Assembly (NCBI GenBank): GCA_963783045.1 | Contig: CAWAMD010000005.1 | Location: 1,364,001 to 1,428,000, forward strand | DNA: 64,000 nt | DNA from: CAWAMD01 sp963783045 | GTDB lineage: Bacteria; Actinomycetota; Nitriliruptoria; Nitriliruptorales; Nitriliruptoraceae | Direction of reading: 5' to 3' | In this document: positions 1-8,981 of the stretch, one piece after another | How the letters are laid out: each line of letters begins with the position of its first letter | Numbering within the stretch: position 1 is the first letter of the stretch | The notes under the pieces: model-generated | Told to the model about the DNA's origin: nothing | The model's database searches: none | The model's input: only the letters and a program-made list of their open reading frames with translations | Made by a program: the position numbers and the translations under genes

Positions 1-1724
1 GAGCCGTTCTCACCCTGCTCCCCCCAGCCGACGGGGCCGACCTTCTCGGAGAACCCGAAGTCGCGGACCATGCGGGTCGCGATCTTCGTGGCACCGGACA
101 GGTCGTGCGCCGCGCCCGACGACATCTGCCCGAGCACGATCCGCTCGGCGACGCGACCGCCCATGCGCACGGCGAGCATGTCGTGGAGGTAGCTCTCGCG
201 GTAGAGGCGCCGCTCGTCGAGGGGCAGCTGCTCGGTCACCCCGAGGGCCTGGCGGGTCGGCAGGATCGTGACCTTGGACACGGGGTCGGTGTCGTCGCTG
301 AGGGCGGCGACGAGCGCGTGGCCGGCCTCGTGGACGGCGACCCGCTCGCGCTCCTCGGGCCGCAGGATCGACGACGACTGCCGACGGCCGAGCAGCACCC
401 GGTCGCGGGCGTGGTCGACGTCCTCCTGCAGGATCTCCACCCGATCGTTGCGGACCGCGTTGATCGCGGCCTCGTTCATGAGGTTCTCGAGGTCGGCGCC
501 GGAGAACCCGGGTGTGCCACGGGCGACGCTGTCGAGATCCACGTCGTCGCCGACCGGCTTGCCACCCGAGTGGAGCCGCAGGATCTCGAGCCGCTCGTCC
601 TGGCGCGGCAGGGGGACGGTGACCTGGCGGTCGAAGCGGCCCGGACGAGTCAGCGCGTCGTCGAGCATGTCGGCCCGGTTCGTCGCCGCGATCACGACCA
701 CACCGGACGCGGGGTCGAAGCCGTCCATCTCGGCGAGCAGCTGGTTGAGCGTCTGCTCCTGCTCGTTGTTCGTGCCGATCGTGGTCGCGCCGCCCCGCTT
801 GCGGCCGATCGAGTCGAGCTCGTCGATGAAGATGATGGCCGGGGCGCGCTTGCGGGCCTTGGCGAACAGGTCGCGGACCCGGGAGGCACCGACACCGACG
901 AGCATCTCGACGAACTCGGACCCGGCGGTGTTGATGAAGGCCACCCCGGCCTCGCCGGCCACGGCCCGTGCGAGCAGGGTCTTGCCGGTCCCTGGCGGCC
1001 CGATCATGAGGATGCCGCCGGGGCCCCGGGCGCCGACGGCCTGGTAGGCCGACGGGTCCTTCAGGTAGTCGACGAACTCGCGGATCTCGGACTTGACGGC
1101 GTCGTAGCCCGCCACGTCGTCGAAGCGGGTGTCGGGGAACTCGGTGTCGCGGACCTTCGCCTTCGAGCGTCCTGCCTGGCTGAGCTGGCTCACCTGTCCC
1201 CGGGCCCGTCGGCTGAACCACCACAGCACGCCGATGATGAGCACGAACGGGAGCAGGTTGACGACGATCGCAAGCAGCCCGTTGTCCGAGGGGGCGCGGG
1301 CGTCGATCGTGACGCCCTTGTCACGCAGGGTCTGCTCGAGGTCGCCGTTGTCGAGGGCGGTCGGGATGGTCGTCCGAAACCTCTCCCCGGACTTCATCGA
1401 GCCGGTCACGCGTCCGTCGGGGCCGACGGTGACCTTCGCGACCTTCGACGCCTGGACCCGGTCGAGGAACTGCGTGTAGGACAGCTCGTTCGTGGAGGGT
1501 GTCGCGAAGATCTGGGCGAACAGGAACCCGAGGGCCAGGACCGCGAGCACCGGCAGCAGCCACCGCTTCCAGCCGGACAGGTTGGAGCCGCCGGGGCTGA
1601 GGTCGGGGCCGTTCGACGAGCCGTCACGCGTGCCGGAGCGCGGACGCAGCCGCCGGCCGCGACCGTGCTCGTCCGAGCCGGGGAGGTGCCCGTCGGACGG
1701 ATGCGTGCGAGACGCGTCGGGCAC
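1..1724 (-). CDS. ftsH: ATP-dependent zinc metalloprotease FtsH (C-terminus beyond window)
   Basis: Membrane-bound AAA+ protease that degrades damaged membrane and regulatory proteins. About 574 codons are visible. A short Arg-rich N-terminus is followed by a first membrane segment (WLLPVLAVLALGFLFAQIF), a periplasmic stretch, and a second membrane segment (LLAIVVNLLPFVLIIGVLWWF). The AAA module has Walker A GPPGTGKT, Walker B IIFIDELD and the second region of homology ending RPGRFDRQV. The M41 zinc site HEAGH is present. The gene runs off position 1, so the last part of the protease domain is missing only because of the window edge. I chose the GTG at 1724, which has GAGGAG 11 bases upstream; an in-frame GTG at 1736 is possible but would overlap that ribosome site. 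Confidence 0.95.
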   Translation of the reverse strand, partial: MPDASRTHPSDGHLPGSDEHGRGRRLRPRSGTRDGSSNGPDLSPGGSNLSGWKRWLLPVLAVLALGFLFAQIFATPSTNELSYTQFLDRVQASKVAKVTVGPDGRVTGSMKSGERFRTTIPTALDNGDLEQTLRDKGVTIDARAPSDNGLLAIVVNLLPFVLIIGVLWWFSRRARGQVSQLSQAGRSKAKVRDTEFPDTRFDDVAGYDAVKSEIREFVDYLKDPSAYQAVGARGPGGILMIGPPGTGKTLLARAVAGEAGVAFINTAGSEFVEMLVGVGASRVRDLFAKARKRAPAIIFIDELDSIGRKRGGATTIGTNNEQEQTLNQLLAEMDGFDPASGVVVIAATNRADMLDDALTRPGRFDRQVTVPLPRQDERLEILRLHSGGKPVGDDVDLDSVARGTPGFSGADLENLMNEAAINAVRNDRVEILQEDVDHARDRVLLGRRQSSSILRPEERERVAVHEAGHALVAALSDDTDPVSKVTILPTRQALGVTEQLPLDERRLYRESYLHDMLAVRMGGRVAERIVLGQMSSGAAHDLSGATKIATRMVRDFGFSEKVGPVGWGEQGENG

Positions 1725-1812
1725 GGGGCAGCTCACTCCTCGTCTGGGGGCGGGTCACCGACGGTACCGACGCTGCGTGAGCCGCCCCCGACCGTCCGGC
1801 CGTAGCGGCTGG

Positions 1813-3870
1813 CTAGCCGGCCTCGGCGCGGACGGCCGCCGCGACGGCGTCGGCCACGTCGGCGCTGACCGCGCCGGTGCCGCCGGCGATGCGCAGGTCG
1901 TCGAGCCGGTAGTCGATCCGTCGCAGCAGCGCGTCGGTCGGCCCCTGGCCGTCGAAGGCCCGGCCGTCGACGAGCACGACGGGATGGCCACCGGCCGCGG
2001 CCGCCGGCCCGATCGTCAGCGCGTCGGCGAACGAGCGTCCGGTCGCGACCCAGGTCGTGGCCGGATCGGCACCGGCGGCGACGGCCCGATCGGTGACCGC
2101 CGCGGCGGTGGCGTACCGGTCCGCGCCGGCGACCCGGTCGACGGTGCCGGCGTGCTCGTCGACGGCGTCGGCGACCTGCGGTGACACGGCGGCGTCGCCA
2201 CCGACGATCGTGGCCGCCCCGAGCCCGTCGAGGGCGCGGGCCGTCACGTCCGGCAGCGTGTCGGTCGTGACGAGCAGGATCGGGGCGTGCTGCTGCGCGG
2301 CGAGCCCGCCGACGGCGAGCGCGTCCGGCCAGCCGCGGTTCGGGTCGGCGTCCGCGCCCTCGACCACGTAGGCGCTCCTCGGACGCTGCCCGTCGACGGT
2401 GGCGAGCCGGTCGGCGATCCGTGCCGCCGTGTCGAAGCGGGTGGGTCCGGCGAGCCGCTCGACGGTGTCGACCTGCGGCCGGGCGGCGAGCTGCGTCGCG
2501 ACGGCGTCGGACACGGCGTTGGTGCCGCCGAGGACGAGGACGTGGCGGGCGCCGAGGCCGTCGACGGCCCGGGCGACCACGTCGGGCAGCTGGTCGGCCG
2601 GCGTGAGCAGGATCGGGGCGGCGAGCGCGTGGGCGAGGGGCGCGCCGGCGAGCGCGTCGGCGTAGCCGTAGGCGTTCGCGATCACGACCGTGTCCGCCCC
2701 GTCAGGATGGCTGGCGTTCGCCACGGCCACCGCGGTGTCCAGACGTGTCGCGCCGGCGACGCGGACCGTGGTGACCGGGCAGTCGGGGAACGTGACGGCG
2801 GCACCGGACGGTGCCTGGCCGAGGGGCAGCACCCGGCGGGCGAGCCCCCACGCGCCCTGGTCGGTGGCGAAGGCGTTGGCGGCGTCCGGGCCGGTGAAGG
2901 GCGCCCACAGCGCCCCGCGGGCGGTGCCGTCGGCCGCGCAGCCGAGCTGGAAGCCGAGCAGCGCGCCCACCGGGTCGTGGCCGTCACGGTCCCAGCGGCC
3001 TCCCTGCGGGTCCTCACCGAACGCGACGATGGCCTGGATGGCGAGGGCGGTGGAGTTGGGGTCGGTCGCGTCGGCGGCCCCGAACCCGAAGCCACCGTCG
3101 GTGTTCTGGATGGCCGCGAGCCATCCGAGCACGTCGTGCTGGCCGACACGGCCCACGGCGGTCAGCGCCTGGGCGGCGACCCCGGTCGTGTTCGTGTCGG
3201 GGGGCGTGTCCGTGCACCCGTCGCCCGCCGACCGGGCGTCGGGCGAGCGGTAGGGCGGGAAGCCGCCGTCGGCGCACTGCTGGGCCACGAGCCAGTCGGC
3301 GGCGGACGGGTCGGGCGACACGCCGGCCGCGCGCAGGCCGAGGATGGCGTAGGACTGCAGCAGCGCCTGCGCGAACCCGTTGGGCTCCGCCTGCCCGTAC
3401 ATGCCCGTCTCGGGGCCGCTGGTGCGGCGGGTCGCCCGGATCCGGGCGACGAGGTCGTGGGCGGCGTCGCCGCCGCCGAAGGCCCGCGGGTCGCGACCGG
3501 CGGCGACGGCGAGCAGCGCCACCTTGCCGAGCTGACCGGCGAGGTCGTTGCGGTCCGCGTCGACGACGTAGGCGGGGTAGTGAGCGGCCACGTAGTCGAC
3601 GGCGCGGGTGAACGCCGGGCCGCCGTGACCGGTGGCGGCCAGCGCCAGGGCCGCATCGACGGTGCTGCCGACGTCGGGATCGCCGGTGAAGCCGGTGACG
3701 GCACCGTCGGGACCGACCTGCCGGGCGATCCAGGTGGCGGCGTAGGAGGTGGCCAGGTCGGGATCGGTCGTCGGCGAGCCCGTCGTGGGCGTCGCGAGGG
3801 CCGGCGTCACCGGGAGGGCGAGCGGGAGCAGCAGGAAGGCGGCGGTGACCGCCGCCAGGAGGCGTCGCAT
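1813..3870 (-). CDS. Secreted protein: alpha/alpha-toroid (prenyltransferase-like) repeats plus three CWB2 wall-binding repeats
   Basis: 685 residues. A signal peptide (MRRLLAAVTAAFLLLPLALP, cut near ALA-TP) is followed by about 330 residues with repeats of the DGGF type (ADGGFPPY, NTDGGFGF). These resemble prenyltransferase/squalene-cyclase alpha/alpha-toroid repeats. Residues from about 365 to the end are three CWB2 (PF04122) repeats with the usual landmarks: RVAGATRLDTAVAV, YADALAG, PILLT, VLGG..AVS. CWB2 repeats bind wall anionic polymers in Firmicutes, so this is probably a wall-attached exoprotein; the toroid part has no predicted substrate. The start at 3870 is preferred over an upstream in-frame start at 3954 because it opens the signal peptide and has AAGGA about 9 bases upstream. 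It lies upstream of ftsH on the same strand, with an 88-base gap. Confidence 0.88.
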   Translation of the reverse strand: MRRLLAAVTAAFLLLPLALPVTPALATPTTGSPTTDPDLATSYAATWIARQVGPDGAVTGFTGDPDVGSTVDAALALAATGHGGPAFTRAVDYVAAHYPAYVVDADRNDLAGQLGKVALLAVAAGRDPRAFGGGDAAHDLVARIRATRRTSGPETGMYGQAEPNGFAQALLQSYAILGLRAAGVSPDPSAADWLVAQQCADGGFPPYRSPDARSAGDGCTDTPPDTNTTGVAAQALTAVGRVGQHDVLGWLAAIQNTDGGFGFGAADATDPNSTALAIQAIVAFGEDPQGGRWDRDGHDPVGALLGFQLGCAADGTARGALWAPFTGPDAANAFATDQGAWGLARRVLPLGQAPSGAAVTFPDCPVTTVRVAGATRLDTAVAVANASHPDGADTVVIANAYGYADALAGAPLAHALAAPILLTPADQLPDVVARAVDGLGARHVLVLGGTNAVSDAVATQLAARPQVDTVERLAGPTRFDTAARIADRLATVDGQRPRSAYVVEGADADPNRGWPDALAVGGLAAQQHAPILLVTTDTLPDVTARALDGLGAATIVGGDAAVSPQVADAVDEHAGTVDRVAGADRYATAAAVTDRAVAAGADPATTWVATGRSFADALTIGPAAAAGGHPVVLVDGRAFDGQGPTDALLRRIDYRLDDLRIAGGTGAVSADVADAVAAAVRAEAG

Positions 3871-4135
3871 GAGCAGGTGTCCTTTGGGCTCGTGGGCCCG
3901 AAGCGCCACGGCCCGCGGACGGGCGACGGTGTCCGGGCTCCAACCGCAGTCCACGACGGTCGCGTGGAGCCGTGATCCCGACGACGGTGCTCCGGCTCGC
4001 CCTCGCCACGCGCGGGTACCACGCGGACGACGGCCTACGGTTGCGGGTCAGCGCCGGACTTCGACCGGCTTCCCCACCGTCGGGGTCGCAGACACCCTAC
4101 TGTCCGCGGACGCCGTCCGGCCAGAGGAGTACCCG

Positions 4136-5002
4136 GTGGCAACCAGTGGCGAGCCGACGAGCGTGACGGCGTCCCGCATCGCGGTCATCGGGGACCTGTC
4201 CGGCCACCTGAAGCCGCTGCTGACGACGCTGTCGCGGCTCGGGGTCGAGGTCGACGACCGCAACGTCCCCCGACGGGTCGACTGGCCGCAGGATCTCGTC
4301 GTCGTCCAGGTCGGCGACCTCGTGCACAAGGGGCCGGTCAGCGAGCTCGTCGTCGCGGTCGTCGACACGCTGTTCGCGCGGACCGGCCGCTGGATCCAGC
4401 TGCTCGGCAACCACGAGGCCCAGTACGTGCCCGGCGGGATCGACTTCTGGGTCCCGCCGATCGACGGGCGGATCGCCGCCCGCGTCGCGCAGTGGTGGGA
4501 GGAGGGCTTCCTGCGCCCGGCCGTCGCGGTGGACGACGAGACGCTCGGCCCGGTGCTGATCTCCCACGCCGGCCTGACGGTGCGGTCCTGGCGGGCGCTC
4601 GGCGAGCCCGACCACGTCGGGGCCGCCCGGGCGCTCGCCGACCCGGCCAACCACGCGGCACACGTGCTCGCGGCCGGGGCCATGGCCGCCCGGGACGCCG
4701 ACCCGGGCGTCGCCTGGACGGAGCCGAAGCGCGAGCTGCGGGGGCCCTGGCTGGCCCACGCCGACGTCGGCGGGACCGTGCCGTTCTCCCAGATCCACGG
4801 GCACGCGCTGCCGCTCCTCCCACCGTCGCGGGGTCGGGGCGTCCCGCCCGAGCTCCGGTCGTCCACGACGATCGACGGGCTCGGGCACGTCGTGACCCGG
4901 GTGGGCGGGCGCCAGATCACGAGCATCGACCCGGGTGCCGGTGCGCGCCGATCGGTTCGCCCCCGGCCGCGGATGCTCACCGGTCGGCTGCACCTGTCCT
5001 GA
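4136..5002 (+). CDS. Calcineurin-like metallophosphoesterase
   Basis: 288 residues. The five metallophosphoesterase blocks are visible in order: GDLSGH (residues about 20-25), VVQVGDLVHKG, LLGNHEAQY, ISHAGLT and IHGHA, which together bind the two-metal centre. This identifies a phosphoesterase of the PPP/Ser-Thr phosphatase-like superfamily; its substrate cannot be read from sequence. No signal peptide or membrane segment is seen, so it is probably cytoplasmic. The GTG at 4136 is chosen because AGAGGAG lies 6 bases upstream and the homology begins soon after; the open frame extends further upstream but without motif content. It is divergent from the CWB2 protein gene on its left and convergent with the ECF operon on its right. 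Confidence 0.85.
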   Translation: MATSGEPTSVTASRIAVIGDLSGHLKPLLTTLSRLGVEVDDRNVPRRVDWPQDLVVVQVGDLVHKGPVSELVVAVVDTLFARTGRWIQLLGNHEAQYVPGGIDFWVPPIDGRIAARVAQWWEEGFLRPAVAVDDETLGPVLISHAGLTVRSWRALGEPDHVGAARALADPANHAAHVLAAGAMAARDADPGVAWTEPKRELRGPWLAHADVGGTVPFSQIHGHALPLLPPSRGRGVPPELRSSTTIDGLGHVVTRVGGRQITSIDPGAGARRSVRPRPRMLTGRLHLS

Positions 5003-5007
5003 ACCCC

Positions 5008-5826
5008 TCAGGCTGGTTCGCTGCCGACGGGGAGGAGCTCGACCACGGGGTCGAGCCGGACGCTGAAGCGACGCATGGCGGTCAGCAGTGCCCGGCCGGT
5101 CACGGCGATGATCACCGCGTTGGCGAGCGCGCCGGCGGCGTCCCACCCGAACGACGTGACCGTGTAGAACGCGAGGTAGCGCTGCACCGTCGTGGCGAGC
5201 GACAGGCCGGCGGCGTAGGAGGTGGGGCCCCCGTCGCGGACGAAGGGCCAGAACCACAGGTTCATGATCGCGCCGAACAGGAACCCCCAGGCCCACCCGT
5301 AGACGGCGAGGACGGCCACCTCGCCGACCGGGTGCCAGCGCCGGGTGCGGCGACCGAGCGCGCCGGCGCCGGCCCCCATCCAGCCGAGCGCGAGCATCTG
5401 GAAGGGCAACCACGGCCCGATCCCGCCCGTGATCACGGCCGAGACCGCCATCGCGGTGGTCCCGAGCAGCAGCCCGAAGCGGGGCCCGAAGGCCGCGCCG
5501 GCGAGGACGACGAGGAAGAACATCCCCGAGCCCCCGCCCGGCAGGTCGATGAGGCGGAGCAGCCCCGCCGAGGCCGCGAGGACGCCGAGCAGCGCGACCG
5601 TGGCGCCGTTCATCCGGCGGGTCCGGATCTCGACGAGCACCGCGACGACGACGAGCCCGCCGACGACCGCGGCGAGCAGCGGCGCGTCCGCGGCGTGCCG
5701 CTGGGTCGGCAGCGCCGACGCCGGGACGAAGAAGGGCCACAGGAACGCCGCCGCACCGACCACGACGACGAGGGTGTAGACCGCGGCGGCGCGCCACCGC
5801 TCCCGGGGGGCGAGCGGCGCGCTCAT
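5008..5826 (-). CDS. ECF transporter S component (CbrT-like substrate-binding membrane protein)
   Basis: 272 residues with about six hydrophobic segments. This is the substrate-specific membrane subunit of an energy-coupling-factor vitamin importer. It is identified by its size, the segment GMFFLVVLAGAAFGPRFGLLLG followed by GPWLPFQMLALGWMGAGAGALG, and its position as third gene after the T and A components. The start overlaps the ATPase stop by 4 bp (ATGA), so the three are surely one transcript. The sequence resembles the actinobacterial CbrT-type S subunits proposed for cobalamin or its precursors, but the substrate is not shown by anything in this window and no cobalamin riboswitch was seen upstream. 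Confidence 0.8.
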   Translation of the reverse strand: MSAPLAPRERWRAAAVYTLVVVVGAAAFLWPFFVPASALPTQRHAADAPLLAAVVGGLVVVAVLVEIRTRRMNGATVALLGVLAASAGLLRLIDLPGGGSGMFFLVVLAGAAFGPRFGLLLGTTAMAVSAVITGGIGPWLPFQMLALGWMGAGAGALGRRTRRWHPVGEVAVLAVYGWAWGFLFGAIMNLWFWPFVRDGGPTSYAAGLSLATTVQRYLAFYTVTSFGWDAAGALANAVIIAVTGRALLTAMRRFSVRLDPVVELLPVGSEPA

Positions 5827-7415
5827 CGGTCGCCGCCGTCGGCTCCTGCCGCCGCCCCGCCCGGCAGTGCGGCCGCGACCTCTTCGACGGTCAGGAACGG
5901 CGGCAGCACCCGCAGGACCTGCGGGGCGAACAGGGAGCCGGACAGGACCCGCCGGGCCGGACCGGCCGCGACAACGTCGCCCTCGCCGAGCACGACGGCC
6001 CGCGCCGCCAGCCGGGCCGCCAGCTCGACGTCGTGGGTCGCGACGACGGCGGCGCCGCCCGCGGCCGTGTGGGCGCGCAGGGCCGCTTCCAGCGCGGCCA
6101 TCGATGCCGCGTCCATCCCCCGGGTGGGTTCGTCGAGCAGCAGCACGTCGGCGCCGCCGACGGCCACGGCGGCGATCGCCACCCGCTGGCGCTCGCCACC
6201 GGACAGGCTCCGCGGGTGCCGGTCGGCCAGGGGCTCGAGGTGGAACGCCGCGAGCATCCGGTCGACCGCGGCCGGGTCCTGCCGGCCGAGCAGCCGCAGG
6301 GTGTGCTCGAGCTCGCCACGCACGGTCGTCGCGAACAGCAGGGCGTTCGGGTCCTGGGGCACGTAGGCGACCGTGCCCTTGCGCACGATCTCGCCGGCGT
6401 CGGCGTCGAGGAGGCCTGCGAGCACGCGCAGCAGCGTGGTCTTGCCGGAGCCGTTGCGGCCCATGAGCGTGACCACCTCCCCCTGGTGGGCGACGAGCGC
6501 GGCGTCGCGGAGCACCGGCGCGCCGTCGCGGGCCACCCGCACGTGGTTCGCGCCGAGCAGCATCACACCCGGCGCCTGCGGCGGGTCGTCCGCGGGAGCC
6601 GCCAGGCCGGCGGGCGGGTGGCGGCGGGCCTGACGGCGCGCGTCGCGCACGGTGAGCGGCAGGGGGTCCCAGCCGAGCAGCGCCCCGAGCCGGGTGACCT
6701 GCGGCGCCCCGTCGTAGCCGGCGAGGACCGCACCGGGTTCGCCGGGCGCCCCGACGTGTCCGCCGTCGACGATGACGGCCCGGTCGGCGAGCGGCCCGGC
6801 GCGCTCGAGGCGGTGCTCCGCGAGGACGATCGTGGTGCCGAGGTCGGCGTTCAGGCGCAGGAGGGCGGCGAGCACGTCGTCGGCGCCCTGGGGGTCGAGC
6901 TGGGAGGTCGGCTCGTCGAGGACGAGCGCCGCGGGGGCCGCGGCGAGCGCCCCGGCGATCGCGACGCGCTGCCGTTCCCCGCCGGACAGGGTGGCCGGCG
7001 AGCGGTGGCGCAGGTGGGCGACCCCGAGCGCGTCGAGGACCTCCTCGACCCGCCGGCGCATCGTCACCGGGTCTGCGCCGAGGTTCTCGAGCACGAAGGC
7101 GACGTCCGCCTCGACGCGGTCGACGACGAACTGGGCTTCCGGATCCTGATGGACGAACCCCACCACGTCGGCGAGGTCGCGGGGGCGATGGTCGCGGACG
7201 GATCGGCCGAAGGTGACGACGTCCCCGGCGAACCGGCCACCGCTGGCATGGGGCACGAGCCCGTTGATCGTGCGCAGCAGCGTCGACTTGCCCGACCCGG
7301 CGTTGCCGGCGACGAGCAGCACCTCCCCCGTCTCGACGGCGAGGGCGACGTCGGCGAGCGCGGGACCGCCCGCGAGCGGGTAGGTGAACGTGGTCTCGCG
7401 GAAGTCGATGCTCAC
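5823..7415 (-). CDS. ECF transporter ATPase, two fused ABC domains
   Basis: 530 residues containing two complete ABC ATPase domains in one chain, replacing the usual EcfA1/EcfA2 pair. Domain 1 (residues about 5-235) has Walker A GNAGSGKST, signature LSGGERQR and Walker B ALVLDEPTSQLD. Domain 2 (about 290-510) has GRNGSGKTT, LSGGERQR and VLLLDEPTRGMD. Both carry the Q-loop (VHQDPEAQF, VPQDPNALL) typical of ECF ATPases. It powers uptake through the adjacent T and S membrane proteins. The GTG start at 7415 has GGGAGG 7 bases upstream and overlaps the stop of the T component by 4 bp. A much longer open frame continues upstream but is out of register with the real T gene, so it is ignored. Confidence 0.92.
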   Translation of the reverse strand: MSIDFRETTFTYPLAGGPALADVALAVETGEVLLVAGNAGSGKSTLLRTINGLVPHASGGRFAGDVVTFGRSVRDHRPRDLADVVGFVHQDPEAQFVVDRVEADVAFVLENLGADPVTMRRRVEEVLDALGVAHLRHRSPATLSGGERQRVAIAGALAAAPAALVLDEPTSQLDPQGADDVLAALLRLNADLGTTIVLAEHRLERAGPLADRAVIVDGGHVGAPGEPGAVLAGYDGAPQVTRLGALLGWDPLPLTVRDARRQARRHPPAGLAAPADDPPQAPGVMLLGANHVRVARDGAPVLRDAALVAHQGEVVTLMGRNGSGKTTLLRVLAGLLDADAGEIVRKGTVAYVPQDPNALLFATTVRGELEHTLRLLGRQDPAAVDRMLAAFHLEPLADRHPRSLSGGERQRVAIAAVAVGGADVLLLDEPTRGMDAASMAALEAALRAHTAAGGAAVVATHDVELAARLAARAVVLGEGDVVAAGPARRVLSGSLFAPQVLRVLPPFLTVEEVAAALPGGAAAGADGGDR

Positions 7416-8488
7416 GGGGTCGCCTCCCGCTCGACCGGACGGACGGGCCGCAGCGGCGGCGCGGCGGGCACGGCGAGCAGTGCGAGCGGGAGGAGCGCGA
7501 CCGGGTCGAAGGGCGGCCACGGCTGCGCCCCGACGTGCCAGGCGAGGTCCGTGCCGCCCGCGGCGAGCAGCGCCATGCTCAGCGGCGCCAGCGTCACCGT
7601 GGCGGCGACCGCCAGGTCCCGGCGCGTGGGGCGGGACGGCCGGTAGCGGGGTCGGCCGGTCCCCTGCGAGGCCACCCGGACGGCGACGACGAGGGCCACC
7701 GTCCCGACGAGGAGCAGCCCGCCGGCAAGGATCCGCTCGCTGCCGACGAGCGCAGCGAAGGCCGCGGCCAGCCCGAGCAGGCCGGCCAGCGCGAACCACC
7801 CGGCACGTCGCTCGTGCGGGCCGGCGCCACCGTGGGCGAAGCCGCGGGCGTCCATCGACTCGGCGAGCCGCATGGCCCGCTCCATGCCGGACTCGAGCAC
7901 GGGCAGCAGGAGCCGTCGCCACCGGCCGCGCCGCACGACCCGCCCGCCGGTGCGGGCGCGGTCGGCCTCCCGAACGGCGGCGACCGTCGCGACCGTGGCC
8001 GGCACGAAGGCGAGCGCGACCGTGACGACCAGGCCGACCTCGTGGAACGCGCGAGGGGCGAGCCGGACCAGCTCGTGGTGGGAGACCACGGCGTTGAACG
8101 CGGCGAAGGCGGCCACGACCCCGACCACGACGAAGCCTTCCGCGGCGGCCCGCAGGACCACCGTGGACTCGACCGTCCCCCCGACGGCGAAGCCACCGGC
8201 GAGCGCGGGCAGCGTCACCTGCGGCAGCCGGAACAGGACCCGCCCCGTCCCGTGGGCGGTCAGCGCGGTCAGCAGGACACGCACGCCGACGAAGAGGAAC
8301 GAGAAGGCGACGAGCACCGGGAACGCGCGTGCCAGCGGTCCCCGGTCGCCGTGCAGCTCCACGAGGAGGCCGGCGAGCGCGACGACGAGCGCCACGTAGG
8401 TGGGGCTCGGGGCCAGCTGGACGGTGACGACGGCGGCGATCGCCCACCAGGCCCACGTCGCGGCGTGCAGTGGCGTGGAGCGGCTCAT
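7412..8488 (-). CDS. ECF transporter T component (CbiQ/EcfT family transmembrane protein)
   Basis: 358 residues, the coupling membrane subunit of the ECF importer. Hydrophobic segments occupy the first 230 residues and the last 130. Between them is the cytoplasmic coupling region with ERAMRLAESMDARGF, which matches the EcfT/CbiQ Ala-Arg-Gly signature (ARG) used to grip the ATPases. It is the first gene of the T-A-S operon and its stop overlaps the ATPase GTG. I start at ATG 8488 (MSRSTPLH), with GGGAG about 9 bases upstream; an ATG at 8506 is an alternative. The upstream part of the open frame is basic and shadow-like and is rejected. Confidence 0.88.
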   Translation of the reverse strand: MSRSTPLHAATWAWWAIAAVVTVQLAPSPTYVALVVALAGLLVELHGDRGPLARAFPVLVAFSFLFVGVRVLLTALTAHGTGRVLFRLPQVTLPALAGGFAVGGTVESTVVLRAAAEGFVVVGVVAAFAAFNAVVSHHELVRLAPRAFHEVGLVVTVALAFVPATVATVAAVREADRARTGGRVVRRGRWRRLLLPVLESGMERAMRLAESMDARGFAHGGAGPHERRAGWFALAGLLGLAAAFAALVGSERILAGGLLLVGTVALVVAVRVASQGTGRPRYRPSRPTRRDLAVAATVTLAPLSMALLAAGGTDLAWHVGAQPWPPFDPVALLPLALLAVPAAPPLRPVRPVEREATP

Positions 8489-8568
8489 CGCCGCCGCTCC
8501 CGCCATGCCTGCGCCACCGTCCGGGCCATGCTCGCGCCTCGTCCTCGCCGGCCGCACCGTACCCGTGG

Positions 8569-8883
8569 TCAGCGGCGACCCCGCATGCCGACGACGCGCC
8601 CGTCCGCCACGCTGACCCCTTCGGCGGCGAGCCGCGCCGCGTGACGGTCCTCGCCGCCGGGGACGAGCCGGCCGGTGGCGCTGACCACCCGCCACCAGGG
8701 CAGGTCACCGCCGTGGTGGCGCAGGATGGTGCCGACGGCGCGGGCGGCACCGGGCCGTCCGGCCTCCGCCGCGACCTCGCCGTAGGTCGCGACCACACCG
8801 GCCGGGATGGCGGCGACGACGGCCTGCACCGCACCGCGGAAGTCGTCCGCGGGGAAGGCGTCGCGCGCTCGGCGTGTTCCCAT
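8569..8883 (-). CDS. Alkyltransferase-like protein (ATL), MGMT DNA-binding domain
   Basis: 104 residues comprising only the MGMT (O6-methylguanine methyltransferase) DNA-binding domain: AIPAGVVATYGEVA, then RAVGTILRHH, then LPWWRVVSATGRL. In true methyltransferases the active-site motif is PCHRV. Here it is PWWRV, so the alkyl-accepting Cys is replaced by Trp. This is the hallmark of alkyltransferase-like proteins, which bind and flag O6-alkylguanine for nucleotide-excision repair instead of repairing it themselves. The gene sits 80 bases upstream of the ECF operon on the same strand and is divergent from lgt. The ribosome site is weak. Confidence 0.9.
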   Translation of the reverse strand: MGTRRARDAFPADDFRGAVQAVVAAIPAGVVATYGEVAAEAGRPGAARAVGTILRHHGGDLPWWRVVSATGRLVPGGEDRHAARLAAEGVSVADGRVVGMRGRR

Positions 8884-8981
8884 CGACGACGCACCGTAGC
8901 CGCGGCGGTTGACGGCCGTGCGCCGGCCGCCGGATACGGTCTGTGGCTGCCCGTCCCGAGCACGGACCGATGGAGATCGCG

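Noticed and set aside
105..1805. Long plus-strand open frame over ftsH.
   Set aside because: It is the complement of a clear FtsH and has no motif content; the composition is typical of shadow frames.
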